Notes: a model not told the origin generated them from the letters alone. Shown: positions 1 to 8,212, counted from the first letter of the stretch. The stretch: 56,103 nucleotides of DNA from Bacteroidales bacterium (GCA_017935505.1 JAGBHM010000003.1:1-56103), one strand, 5' to 3'. Made by a program: numbers and translations.

Positions 1-33
1 ATGATCCATGTATAAACACATATCTTTCCATAT

Positions 34-957
34 TTACCAGAGTTGCTTTGTTATTTCCTTCCAAAGTGCAGCAGGATATGCTGGACCAGATGCCGTATAA
101 CTACCATCATCTGGATACGATCCAGTGCAGAATGGCAAGAAAGAGTAATTCTCGACATCCCAGAACAAGAACTTTTTCTTAAAGAAAAGATGAGGATAAT
201 TCTGCTGAGCATCTTCGATCACAGCCTTAGGATTTGAGCAACCATTTGAGTTTGCCCATAAACCCTGACGAGGAATATCCACCTTGTTGTACAGCAAGAT
301 TACTCTACTTGGATGGTGAAGCACAAAACGATTATAAAGTTTTGTCATCTTCTTCTCATACTTATCCCTTAAACTTGGGTTATTTCTGAATGATGTAGCA
401 GAATCAAGATCAAGAAGCATAATATAAATTACCTTGCGTGGCTTGTCCGATGAAATCTGAGCAACTTTCTCCAAATAGCCCTTAAACTGAATATTTGGTT
501 CTTGTGCAGCATTATTTAGACTAAAGAAGTCCTCACCAGGAGCCTCCAAGAAATGAGCTACTACGTTACCACCATTATCTATTATATCAGCCATCAGATA
601 ATCGACTGTATTAGGCATACGTGTATCTGGATCACCAATAATACTATCAAAGTATGCACAATCTTCTTGGTATTTTGCAGTATTCAACAATGTTGTATTT
701 GCTGCTATAGTATATCCAAGACCTGACTGATAAAGATAACTTGCCAGACTCTTCAAGACCATACTTTTACCGCTGGCAGGAGGTCCACACAGCACGATAA
801 ACGGTGCCATATCGCCTGGAATTTGAGGCTGAGCCCTAACAGGCGACTGTGGTGATGACGGTGTGTTTGGAGACTGTGGTTCAGTTTGCTGCACATTGTC
901 AGTCTGATTTTCATCTACATTGAAATCGAATTCAGTTGAGTTGTCAATAGTTCCCAT
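34..957 (-). CDS. GTPase-like P-loop protein
   Basis: The 307-residue protein has a proline/glutamine/serine-rich, probably disordered N-terminus (about residues 1-48) followed by a compact P-loop domain. A Walker A/G1 motif GPPASGKS lies at residues 58-65, a G3-like EAPGED near 138-143 and a G4 motif NKVD at 224-227 after a hydrophobic strand. G1, G3 and G4 in this order indicate a TRAFAC-type GTPase; the DO-GTPase ('double-GTPase') families found in bacterial conflict loci are the nearest comparison I can suggest, from memory only. No signal peptide or membrane segment is seen, so it is probably cytoplasmic. It follows a four-helix membrane protein on the same strand by 37 bp, so the two are probably co-transcribed. 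Base composition is more AT-rich than the housekeeping genes nearby. The substrate and process are unknown. Confidence 0.8.
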   Translation of the reverse strand: MGTIDNSTEFDFNVDENQTDNVQQTEPQSPNTPSSPQSPVRAQPQIPGDMAPFIVLCGPPASGKSMVLKSLASYLYQSGLGYTIAANTTLLNTAKYQEDCAYFDSIIGDPDTRMPNTVDYLMADIIDNGGNVVAHFLEAPGEDFFSLNNAAQEPNIQFKGYLEKVAQISSDKPRKVIYIMLLDLDSATSFRNNPSLRDKYEKKMTKLYNRFVLHHPSRVILLYNKVDIPRQGLWANSNGCSNPKAVIEDAQQNYPHLFFKKKFLFWDVENYSFLPFCTGSYPDDGSYTASGPAYPAALWKEITKQLW

Positions 958-994
958 ATTATAACATTTTTGATTAGACTTTACTACTATCTTA

Positions 995-2122
995 CTATCT
1001 GGCCAGTATTCTTAAAATAAATGCCACGAGATCGACTATCAATGCAAACAATATCCAGCCAAACAGTTTCATGTCATTTGGCAATTTTCCATGCATCATA
1101 TCATCCCAAACATTGAACGTGCTAAACATTCTGGCTGATGGATAATTTCTGTAGCGATACTTTCCCTTTTCAATATCCTCTTCATTATCGGTTTTACTAA
1201 CTTTCATGGAATGTTCAAGTTCAAGTTGAGCATTCTGATTCAACCTATCGTAAACATTTCCTTTTAATTGAAGTTTTGAAAACTGATAGTAAACATCAGG
1301 GGTTGCAATCTCTGTTATTTGCGGAATATCTACAACATACAGGCTATCCTTTATAAAGCGTCTAATAAGATCTAAATCCTTAGTCTGAGGAATCTTCATC
1401 TTATAATAATTACGAATAACGTTTTCTCTACGTAGAAGTCTTTCTACAACCCTCAAAGAATATTTTTCTTTCAGAGCATTTACTTCTCTTGCTCCAGTTT
1501 TGCCTCTATCTCCTCTATCCTTATCATCGTCAAAAATTGAATTTTTATATGAGTATTGGTCGTTAAACTTACCTCCACTACTTGCGAAATAATCTTCAAT
1601 ATCTTTAAGATAGCCTATGGCACGGTCACCAAAGCCATAACGTATAGAAGACTCACATTCTCTTTTGAATTCGTCCATAAGATTTTGAACAGATGCCTCA
1701 CAAAGCGCGATGTCAGCTGCTTCCTTATCCTTGATACTATCCATATTGTCTTGTACGGTTTCCTCGACATAGTTTTTATATATTCCGAGTTCTGTGCTAA
1801 CTACCTTCAAGCCTTCATTACTCATAAGCATATAATGCACATTGGTAGCGAAACTTACTCCCCAAAAAAGAATAAAGCCAATCAATCCTAATGCAAACTT
1901 AGATTTACTCGGATTGAAACGGTTTTGCATTTCACCAATAACGACACTCAAACAGTAACCTGCAATCAGTGCAACTATAAACACAAAAATAAATACCACC
2001 CAAACTTGAGACATTTCAAATGACATAGCGACTGATTTTGCCGTCATATATGCACTATAACCGGCGAATAAACAATAGCCTACCCAACAGGCTATTTGCA
2101 TAATAATACTAGTTTTGTTCAT
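995..2122 (-). CDS. Four-helix membrane protein, partner of the GTPase
   Basis: I do not recognise a named family. The 375-residue protein has three hydrophobic helices in the first ~120 residues, a long hydrophilic, charged and probably helical region of about 220 residues, and a last transmembrane helix at the extreme C-terminus (ending in FILRILAR). The large middle region therefore sits on one side of the membrane between helices 3 and 4. The ATG at 2122 is preferred; the frame is open upstream to 2203, but that extension would run almost into the terminator of the RNA gene and adds a hydrophilic, signal-less tail. It is followed by the GTPase-like gene. No consensus promoter is visible between 2122 and 2210, so transcription may come through the upstream RNA region. 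Composition is AT-rich, suggesting accessory DNA. Confidence 0.75.
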   Translation of the reverse strand: MNKTSIIMQIACWVGYCLFAGYSAYMTAKSVAMSFEMSQVWVVFIFVFIVALIAGYCLSVVIGEMQNRFNPSKSKFALGLIGFILFWGVSFATNVHYMLMSNEGLKVVSTELGIYKNYVEETVQDNMDSIKDKEAADIALCEASVQNLMDEFKRECESSIRYGFGDRAIGYLKDIEDYFASSGGKFNDQYSYKNSIFDDDKDRGDRGKTGAREVNALKEKYSLRVVERLLRRENVIRNYYKMKIPQTKDLDLIRRFIKDSLYVVDIPQITEIATPDVYYQFSKLQLKGNVYDRLNQNAQLELEHSMKVSKTDNEEDIEKGKYRYRNYPSARMFSTFNVWDDMMHGKLPNDMKLFGWILFALIVDLVAFILRILAR

Positions 2123-2204
2123 ATGTGTTAGAATATTAAATTGATTGCTGCATAAAGGCTTAACCAATCTGTTTCTCGAAGTCTCCCCAATTCGAAAGGA
2201 CACA

Positions 2205-2480
2205 AAAAAAGACGTGGGAGTCTGTACTCTTGCTTATCCCGAACTCAGGCCTTGGCTGCCATCACAAAAGGATAAGCAACGTAGCTAGCCCACGTCAGGG
2301 ATGATATGCAGAAACTCCACGCCAAAAGCGTAGTGACTGAATCGTCATCACCGATATGGACGTTCCCGTTGCCGTATCTTCTTTTGTGAATTCTTACCGC
2401 CAAGTTTGAGTCCAGAAGATAAACGTCAAGTAACGTCTTCGTATGTTATTGCCCACCCAACCCATATTGGGCTAGCTAAG
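2205..2480 (-). ncRNA. Structured non-coding RNA, family unassigned
   Basis: Read on the minus strand, this stretch has a Bacteroidota promoter just upstream (2486-2519), no convincing reading frame, many complementary segments and a terminator-like end. The last stem pairs 2211-2218 (GACGTGGG in plus orientation) with 2289-2296, followed by seven U. Inside it, 2230-2239 and 2270-2279 form a perfect 10-bp stem. A 9-bp segment near the 5' end (2469-2477) is perfectly complementary to 2283-2291 near the 3' end, which could close the whole molecule. The region is more GC-rich than its flanks. Known families fitting the general description (independent promoter, terminator, Bacteroidales) are 6S RNA and the Bacteroidales-1 motif, but I cannot match the sequence to either. 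It could also be a long leader of the membrane-protein gene 83 bp downstream. Confidence 0.6.
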
Positions 2481-2485
2481 CAAAG

Positions 2486-2519
2486 CAAATGTAGGAATAT
2501 TTTTTAATAGATTGACAAA
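2486..2519 (-). promoter_or_regulatory. Promoter of the structured RNA
   Basis: On the minus strand a -7 box TACATTTG (2486-2493) matches TAnnTTTG, with TTTG at 2516-2519 as the -33 element. The spacer is 22 bp, slightly longer than the usual 19-21. Transcription would start near 2480. Confidence 0.55.
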
Positions 2520-2640
2520 CATTTACAAGTTTTTGTTTTGGGAAACTACAATTAACAAACATCCATACAATATTTATCCTTTTTTGATTTTGCAAGAGCA
2601 GGATAAGAGATAATGAAAAGACAAATCCTCACTGTCAAAC

Positions 2641-2909
2641 ATTCCACCGTACTGCAACAGCAATGGGTCACAAAATATTCTGAGGTGGCGTAGGCAATCA
2701 TTGCGGATGTGCTGTAAGATTTCCGTCTGTTTGAACAGATGCCTCTTCGAAAACAAACTGGGGCATCTGTGAGTTAGGAAATTAGGCACAGATGAAATAG
2801 ATTGCTAGCCAAACCGAAGCCATTTTGGGAACTTTGATGTGAAAGGGAGGTGAGATAGAGGATGAATGGGGGGATACAAAAGAAGCTGACCTTTTGGGTC
2901 AGCCTCTCC
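2641..2909 (-). repeat. Dispersed structured repeat, copy 1
   Basis: Read on the minus strand, this ~269-bp stretch aligns along its length with 11498-11766 on the plus strand, at roughly 75-80% identity in the central 150 bp. It starts with a GGCTGACC-loop-GGTCAGC hairpin and T-rich tail (2885-2903), which also serves as terminator of the aminotransferase gene. It continues with a T/C-rich segment, a 9-bp stem ACAGATGCC/GGCATCTGT, and a conserved block around GCAATGATTGC. A 71-codon frame overlaps it (2574-2789), but a 1-base difference between copies shifts the frame, so the repeat is probably non-coding. Together with the RNA gene it fills the gap 2123-2975; in 2520-2640 I see nothing recognisable. 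Confidence 0.75.
2880..2909 (-). terminator. Terminator of the aminotransferase gene
   Basis: On the minus strand GCTGACC (2897-2903) pairs with GGTCAGC (2885-2891) around a CAAAA loop and is followed by a T-rich tail. It also forms the head of repeat copy 1. Confidence 0.65.
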
Positions 2910-2975
2910 CGCTACTTAACACAACTAATTAAACCTATGAGATTGGTACTAATATTATAATTACTTTGGGGTACA

Positions 2976-4169
2976 TTATTTTCCATTTTTCTCAAAAAGA
3001 GTCCTCACTGCGGCCGCAAGGCGCTTGATTCCCTCCTCTATTCCGGCATCATCCATAAACGAGAAGTTCACTCTGAGTGTATTTTTACCGGTACCGTCGC
3101 AGAAGAATGCCTCACCTATTACGAATGCCACATTCTGCTCCAGAGCCATGTGGAAGAGTTCTGTTGCATCATAACCTTCCGGCAATGTGATGAAGAGGAA
3201 GAGTCCGCCATCAGGTTTTGTCCAGGTAACACCTTCAGGCATATATTTTTCGAGGCTGGCGAGCATAACATCCCTCTTGCCTCTGTACATTTCAATTGTT
3301 TTTTCGAGATTCTTTTCGAAATATCCCTTCTCAAGATATTTGGCCGCAACATACTGATCGAATACAGGAGAACATAAATCAGCTGACTGTTTTGCCAGAT
3401 TGTATCTGTATACGATCTCTTTTGGAGCTATGACCCAACCAAGACGGAATCCCGGAACAAAAGTTTTTGAGAATGTTCCAAGTACAATTGTCCTCTCAGG
3501 AGCCATTGTTGCAATAAGAGGTTGGTGCTCTCCCTCAAAACGTATCTCCCTATAAGGGCTGTCCTCAACTATCAGCAGATCATATTTGCGAGCAATCTTA
3601 ACCATATACTGGCGCTGTTCCACTGTCATTGTCAGGCCTGAAGGATTCTGGAAATCAGGTATGGCATAGATGAATTTAGGTTTCTTTCCACTCATGCACA
3701 TGGCTCTTACAACCGCCTCCAGCTCCTCATCCTTCTCCGCACCTACAATATTTGCCCTGTATGAGTTGAAAGCCTGCAATGCGCCCAAATATGAAGGCAG
3801 ACCACACACAACAGTATCTCCAGGGTTTACAAATATTCTGGCAGTGAGATCTATCGCCTGCTGCGATGCTGTTGTTATTATGATATTGTCCTTATCGATA
3901 TCAAGGCCCTGTTTAATATACCTTTTGGAGATCTCCTCCCTTAATTTGGCATTTCCGTCGGTTCCTCCATATTGAAGGGCCTTTACCCCCTCCTCATCCA
4001 ATACCTCATTCATTATCTGCTTAATCTCCTCTACAGGAAATGAAAGTGGATTTGGAAATCCTCCGGCAAATGATATTATGCCAGGCTGGTTTACAACATT
4101 GAGAAGCGCCCTTATTGGTGACGGCTTCATATTTCTTGCATTATCCGACAAAAACTCATTAATATCCAT
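2976..4169 (-). CDS. PLP-dependent aminotransferase (2-aminoadipate/MocR-like)
   Basis: A 397-residue fold-type I aminotransferase of class I/II. The N-terminus carries the substrate-loop signature ISFAGGFPNP (31-40), typical of the LysN/2-aminoadipate transaminase and MocR-like group. PLP contacts include the Asn of PDFQNPSG (171-178), the Asp of VEDSPYREI (201-209) and the Schiff-base lysine K235 in GTFSKTF, followed by the RLGW arginine segment. The protein is cytoplasmic and full length. Substrate cannot be decided from sequence: alpha-aminoadipate, branched-chain or aromatic amino acids are all possible in this group. It is a single-gene unit with a near-perfect promoter upstream and a hairpin terminator downstream that starts a dispersed repeat. 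Confidence 0.9.
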   Translation of the reverse strand: MDINEFLSDNARNMKPSPIRALLNVVNQPGIISFAGGFPNPLSFPVEEIKQIMNEVLDEEGVKALQYGGTDGNAKLREEISKRYIKQGLDIDKDNIIITTASQQAIDLTARIFVNPGDTVVCGLPSYLGALQAFNSYRANIVGAEKDEELEAVVRAMCMSGKKPKFIYAIPDFQNPSGLTMTVEQRQYMVKIARKYDLLIVEDSPYREIRFEGEHQPLIATMAPERTIVLGTFSKTFVPGFRLGWVIAPKEIVYRYNLAKQSADLCSPVFDQYVAAKYLEKGYFEKNLEKTIEMYRGKRDVMLASLEKYMPEGVTWTKPDGGLFLFITLPEGYDATELFHMALEQNVAFVIGEAFFCDGTGKNTLRVNFSFMDDAGIEEGIKRLAAAVRTLFEKNGK

Positions 4170-4211
4170 AATATTACTTTCTTAATTTAATTCTTTAAAG
4201 CAAAAACAATA

Positions 4212-4242
4212 CAAATATAACAAATTAACGCATAGCAACAAA
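4212..4242 (-). promoter_or_regulatory. Promoter of the aminotransferase gene
   Basis: On the minus strand TTTG (4239-4242), a 19-bp spacer and TATATTTG (4212-4219) match the Bacteroidota consensus exactly. The ATG is 42 bp downstream of the -7 box. Confidence 0.8.
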
Positions 4243-4339
4243 TTTTAATTAAAAATTTTTATAAAAAATACCGATACCCATTAAAAAAGCAACTACATAT
4301 AACTATACGGGGCTTTTATAATCTTTGGGATTTATTTTC

Positions 4340-4347
4340 TATCTTTG
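4340..4347 (+). promoter_or_regulatory. -7 box upstream of queD
   Basis: TATCTTTG matches TAnnTTTG and lies 25 bp before the queD ATG. No TTTG is found at the expected -33 distance, so this is a partial match. Confidence 0.5.
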
Positions 4348-4372
4348 TTAGTCTGCAAATACACATCTATTT

Positions 4373-4819
4373 ATGTCAACAATAAGAATTACCAAACAAT
4401 TCAGATATGAGGGGGCCCATGCCCTTTACAACTACGACGGCAAATGCAAATACATACACGGCCACTCATATATATTGTATGTAACTGTAAAAGGGAGCCC
4501 GATCAATGATCCCGACAGCTGCAAGAACGGCATGATGATGGACTTTAAAGATCTGAAATCGATCGTTAATGAAGCGGTAATAGAGAAGTTTGACCACGCA
4601 CTGGTTTTGCGCAACGACGCTCCGCTATCAGCAGAACTGGCAGAGGAATATAAGAATGTGATTCTTGTGGATTTTCAGCCTACATGCGAAAATATGATAT
4701 CATACTTTGCATCGGTTATTAAAGAGAGGCTTCCCGAGCATGTGTCGCTGTACAGTCTGAAGCTGCATGAGACAGACTCATCATACATAGAATGGTATGC
4801 ATCAGACAACATCCGGTAA
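4373..4819 (+). CDS. queD: 6-carboxy-tetrahydropterin synthase-like (QueD/PTPS family)
   Basis: A 148-residue protein of the 6-pyruvoyl-tetrahydropterin synthase fold. QueD converts dihydroneopterin triphosphate to 6-carboxy-tetrahydropterin in the queuosine/7-deazaguanine pathway. Zinc-ligand histidines are visible at H16 (EGAHAL) and in CKYIHGHSY (H29 and H31), and the catalytic cysteine is C25, four residues before H29 as in QueD. A conserved glutamate near the C-terminus lies in LHETDSSYIEW. Length is slightly greater than the E. coli enzyme. No other queuosine gene is nearby. It is 20 bp upstream of polA on the same strand, so the two are probably co-transcribed. A PTPS paralogue of different specificity is the main alternative, but Cys-x3-His-x-His favours QueD. 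Confidence 0.88.
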   Translation: MSTIRITKQFRYEGAHALYNYDGKCKYIHGHSYILYVTVKGSPINDPDSCKNGMMMDFKDLKSIVNEAVIEKFDHALVLRNDAPLSAELAEEYKNVILVDFQPTCENMISYFASVIKERLPEHVSLYSLKLHETDSSYIEWYASDNIR

Positions 4820-4839
4820 CAACCTGAAATGATTTTCAT

Positions 4840-7614
4840 ATGGAGAAGATTTTTCTTATAGACGGACATGCCCAGATATTCAGGATGTATTATGCCTTCA
4901 TGAGGCGTCCCATGGTAAACTCAAAGGGTGTTGACACCTCCATTCTGTTCGGTTTCACCAAAATGCTCCTCGAACTAATTGCCAAGGAGCAGCCGAGCCA
5001 TATTGCTGTGGCATTTGACCCGCCTGCAAAAACCTTCAGGCATGAAGCATTCCCCGAATACAAAGCAAACCGCTCAGCTGCGCCTGAGCTTGTAAAAGAG
5101 GCTCTGGAACCGCTTCAGGAGATTCTTGCAGCATTCAAAATACCTGTGGTAATGACCCCTGGATATGAAGCAGATGACATGATAGGTTCCATGGCCACAC
5201 AATGGAAAGGAGAGGGAAGAGAGATCTTCATGGTTACCCCGGACAAGGATTATGGGCAGCTTATTGATGAGAATGTCTTCCAGTACAAGCCTGCAAAGGG
5301 CGGTAATGATATAGAGATTATAGGTAAAAAGGAGATTTGCGACCATTACGGCATTTGCAATCCCGAACAGGTAATAGATATTCTCACCATCTGGGGTGAT
5401 GCTTCAGACAATATACCGGGCATAAGAGGTATCGGAGAGGTCGGGGCAAAAAAACTGATTGGCAAATACGGAAGTCTCGATTCATTGCTCGAACACGCCT
5501 CAGAATTGTCGGCAAAACAGCAACAGGCAGTTGAGCAGTCGAGGGAGCAGATTGGAATGAGCCGTTTTCTGGTGACAATAAAGAGGGATATACCGCTTCC
5601 GGTAACTCTCGACCAGATCAGGCTCCAACCTTTTGATTACAAGCAGATTTTTAAAATATTCAACAAATTTGAATTCAACTCATTGAGAAAACTGCTGCCA
5701 CCACAAGAGGCGGGAGCCTGTACCCAACAGAAAGAGAACATCCCGGCCGAAGGAGCATATCTGCAGAAACAAGACCAAGCACTTCCAACAATAAACAGGG
5801 ATACCCCAATTGAGAAAATTATTGATATTGCAGAGGTTGAGCGCAAGATCTCCATACGCATCACAGAAGGCAACAACATTATCCTTGCAGTACGGAGTGG
5901 CAGCGGCAATATATTTGAAACAGCCTGCATAGCAAAAATTTCCGATATCAACCAATACACCGAGACTCTCTCTAACCGGTTCAGAAGGATTATGGAGGAT
6001 CCACAAATAGTGAAGGTTGGAGCTGGATTCAAACATCATATAAAACTTTTTAGGGAGGCAGGAGTAGATCTGAACAGTTTTCTCAGCAGGGGATACCTCG
6101 CCGGAGTTGGAGATATCGAGGTTATGCACTACCTTATGAATCCAGAAAGGAGCCATAAGGAGGAGATGCTTGTCAAAACATATCTGGGTATAAATTTGTC
6201 GGATCTTGAAGAGAATGAAAAGGAAAATGATGCTGCAGAGGCTGCAGCCGACAATTTCGACCTCTTCTCGGCATTCAATGAAGATACTCATACAAATGCT
6301 CCTTCCAGTTGCGAAATAGGCCTCTGCGCACTGCAGCTGCCTCTATATGAGAAGATCTGCAAAGAGCTGAATGATATCGGGCAAACAGATCTTTATGAAA
6401 AGATGGAGATGCCTCTTATAGGAATACTTGCCGATATGGAGTGGCAGGGTGTGAGAATTGATACCGCACACCTGAAGGCGTACAGTCTGGAGCTGACAAA
6501 AGAGCTGGATGAAATTGAGGCACAGGCAAGGGAGTTGGCTGAAGATAAGTTGCTCAACCTCTCCTCTCCAAAGCAGGTAGGCATACTGCTCTACGAAAAG
6601 TTGGGGATAAATCCTAAAGTTAAAAAGAGTGCAAGGGGAAATTACCCTACAGATGAGGAGACACTGTCTGAGCTGTCTGACAGACATCCAATTGTGGAGA
6701 AGATATTGGAATACAGAGGGCTCAAGAAGCTTCTCTCTACATATATCGACAACTTCCCTTCTCTTATATCACCAAAGAGCGGCAAGGTGCATACCACTTT
6801 TAACCAGACTGTTACTGCAACAGGAAGGCTCAGCTCTGCAAATCCTAATCTGCAGAACATTCCTATACGCACCAGCAGAGGCCGGGAGATTCGCAAAGCA
6901 TTTGTACCATCCACACCCGACGGTTTTATAGTTTCGGCCGACTACTCACAGATAGAGTTGAGGCTCATGGCCCACATGAGCGGCGACAAGAATCTGATTG
7001 AGGCATTCAATAGCGGCAAGGATATCCACACAGCCACTGCCGCAAAAATCTTCAAAGTTTCGGAAGATGAGGTAACCAAAGAGCAGAGAAGCAGGGCAAA
7101 GACTGCAAACTTCGGCATAATCTATGGAATCTCTGCATTCGGACTTTCGCAGAGGCTCGGGATGAACCGTACAGACTCCAAACAGCTCATAGAGGAGTAT
7201 TTCAAAAATTATCCTGGAGTGAAGGAGTATATGAACAACATGATAGCAAAGGCCAAGGAGACCGGATATGTAGAGACCATTTATGGACGCAGACGTTTTC
7301 TCCCTGATATAAATTCGAGGAATGCGGCAGTTCGCAGCTTCAATGAGAGGAATGCGATAAATGCCCCGCTTCAGGGCAGTGCCGCCGACATCATAAAAGT
7401 TGCAATGATAAATGTCTACAAGAGGCTCAAAGAGGAGAATATTACCAGCAAAATGATATTGCAGGTGCATGACGAACTTGTCTTTGACGCCATACCTCAG
7501 GAGAGGGAGGTGATATGCCAGCTGGTAAAGGAGGAGATGGAGAGAGTGATACAGCTGCATATTCCGCTCATTGCAGAGTGCGACAGCGGCAAAAACTGGC
7601 TCGAGGCCCATTAA
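4840..7614 (+). CDS. polA: DNA polymerase I with degenerate proofreading domain
   Basis: The 924-residue protein has the full Pol I layout. The 5' nuclease domain (about 1-290) shows DGHAQIF, the YKANR helix, EADDMIG and the helix-hairpin-helix IPGIRGIGEVGAKKL. The polymerase domain (about 540-924) shows motif A DYSQIELR (~residue 700), motif B RSRAKTANFGIIYG and motif C QVHDELVF (~876). The middle domain keeps the size of a 3'-5' exonuclease, but the acidic metal ligands are gone: the DTE of Exo I reads RIT, the Asp of Exo II (KVGxNLKYD) reads KVGAGFKHH, and the YxxxD of Exo III is not recognisable. The protein should repair and process Okazaki fragments without Pol I proofreading. It lies between queD and an ECF sigma gene in one transcription direction. 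Confidence 0.97.
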   Translation: MEKIFLIDGHAQIFRMYYAFMRRPMVNSKGVDTSILFGFTKMLLELIAKEQPSHIAVAFDPPAKTFRHEAFPEYKANRSAAPELVKEALEPLQEILAAFKIPVVMTPGYEADDMIGSMATQWKGEGREIFMVTPDKDYGQLIDENVFQYKPAKGGNDIEIIGKKEICDHYGICNPEQVIDILTIWGDASDNIPGIRGIGEVGAKKLIGKYGSLDSLLEHASELSAKQQQAVEQSREQIGMSRFLVTIKRDIPLPVTLDQIRLQPFDYKQIFKIFNKFEFNSLRKLLPPQEAGACTQQKENIPAEGAYLQKQDQALPTINRDTPIEKIIDIAEVERKISIRITEGNNIILAVRSGSGNIFETACIAKISDINQYTETLSNRFRRIMEDPQIVKVGAGFKHHIKLFREAGVDLNSFLSRGYLAGVGDIEVMHYLMNPERSHKEEMLVKTYLGINLSDLEENEKENDAAEAAADNFDLFSAFNEDTHTNAPSSCEIGLCALQLPLYEKICKELNDIGQTDLYEKMEMPLIGILADMEWQGVRIDTAHLKAYSLELTKELDEIEAQARELAEDKLLNLSSPKQVGILLYEKLGINPKVKKSARGNYPTDEETLSELSDRHPIVEKILEYRGLKKLLSTYIDNFPSLISPKSGKVHTTFNQTVTATGRLSSANPNLQNIPIRTSRGREIRKAFVPSTPDGFIVSADYSQIELRLMAHMSGDKNLIEAFNSGKDIHTATAAKIFKVSEDEVTKEQRSRAKTANFGIIYGISAFGLSQRLGMNRTDSKQLIEEYFKNYPGVKEYMNNMIAKAKETGYVETIYGRRRFLPDINSRNAAVRSFNERNAINAPLQGSAADIIKVAMINVYKRLKEENITSKMILQVHDELVFDAIPQEREVICQLVKEEMERVIQLHIPLIAECDSGKNWLEAH

Positions 7615-7635
7615 TTTAAATAATACTGCAATTTA

Positions 7636-8211
7636 ATGAACAGACTTACCGACAGAGAACTCGTTGTTCTGGCACAGAATGGAGAGCAGAAGGCCTTCAC
7701 ACTCCTCACCGAAAGGTACAGGAGAGGCCTGCTGGGACACATTGCCGAACTGCTGTCGGGGAACTGGTCTGTAACAGAGATGGCTGAGGGGCCGGAAGAT
7801 ATTTGCCAGGAGACGTTCAAGAAGGCATTTCTGCATATAGATGACTACAACCCCAAGTACGAATTTTCTACATGGCTGTATAATATAGGAAGAAATACCG
7901 CCATCGACTATTCGAGGAAAAGGAAGATTGCCATCGAGGCCGGACTCTCTGCTGAAAAGGCTGTAGGCATAATAAACTATGGCAATCTGAAGAACTCCCC
8001 CGAGGATAATATGATCAGCAGCCAGGAGTATTCCAATCTGCTCAAGGCCATTGAAGAGCTGAATGAGAGATACCGAGAAATTGCAAAGATGCGTTTCATT
8101 CAGGAGTATGCATATGAAGAGATTGCCCAGAAACTGGATATTCCGCTGAATACCGTGCGAACAAGGCTGAAGAGGGCAAAAGATATATTAGTTAAAAAGT
8201 TGGACGAATAA
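7636..8211 (+). CDS. ECF-type sigma-70 family sigma factor
   Basis: A 191-residue RNA polymerase sigma factor with region 2 and region 4 only. Region 2 (about 10-95) includes DICQETFKKAF and FSTWLYNIGRNTAIDYSRK, the core-binding and -10 recognition helices. Region 4 (about 135-185) includes the helix-turn-helix YEEIAQKLDIPLNTVRTRLK. No anti-sigma gene (FecR-like or zinc-binding) is adjacent. Instead the gene lies 21 bp after polA and one base before rsmG, in a housekeeping operon. That position suggests a general role rather than the TonB-receptor trans-envelope signalling common for Bacteroidota ECF factors. The regulon is unknown. Confidence 0.92.
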   Translation: MNRLTDRELVVLAQNGEQKAFTLLTERYRRGLLGHIAELLSGNWSVTEMAEGPEDICQETFKKAFLHIDDYNPKYEFSTWLYNIGRNTAIDYSRKRKIAIEAGLSAEKAVGIINYGNLKNSPEDNMISSQEYSNLLKAIEELNERYREIAKMRFIQEYAYEEIAQKLDIPLNTVRTRLKRAKDILVKKLDE

Positions 8212-8212
8212 T

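Noticed and set aside
2574..2789. 71-codon minus-strand open frame
   Set aside because: It overlaps repeat copy 1, and a one-base difference between the two copies breaks the frame; no known domain.
6946..7611. Long antisense open frame opposite polA
   Set aside because: It mirrors conserved polymerase codons and has no start site, promoter or recognisable domain of its own.
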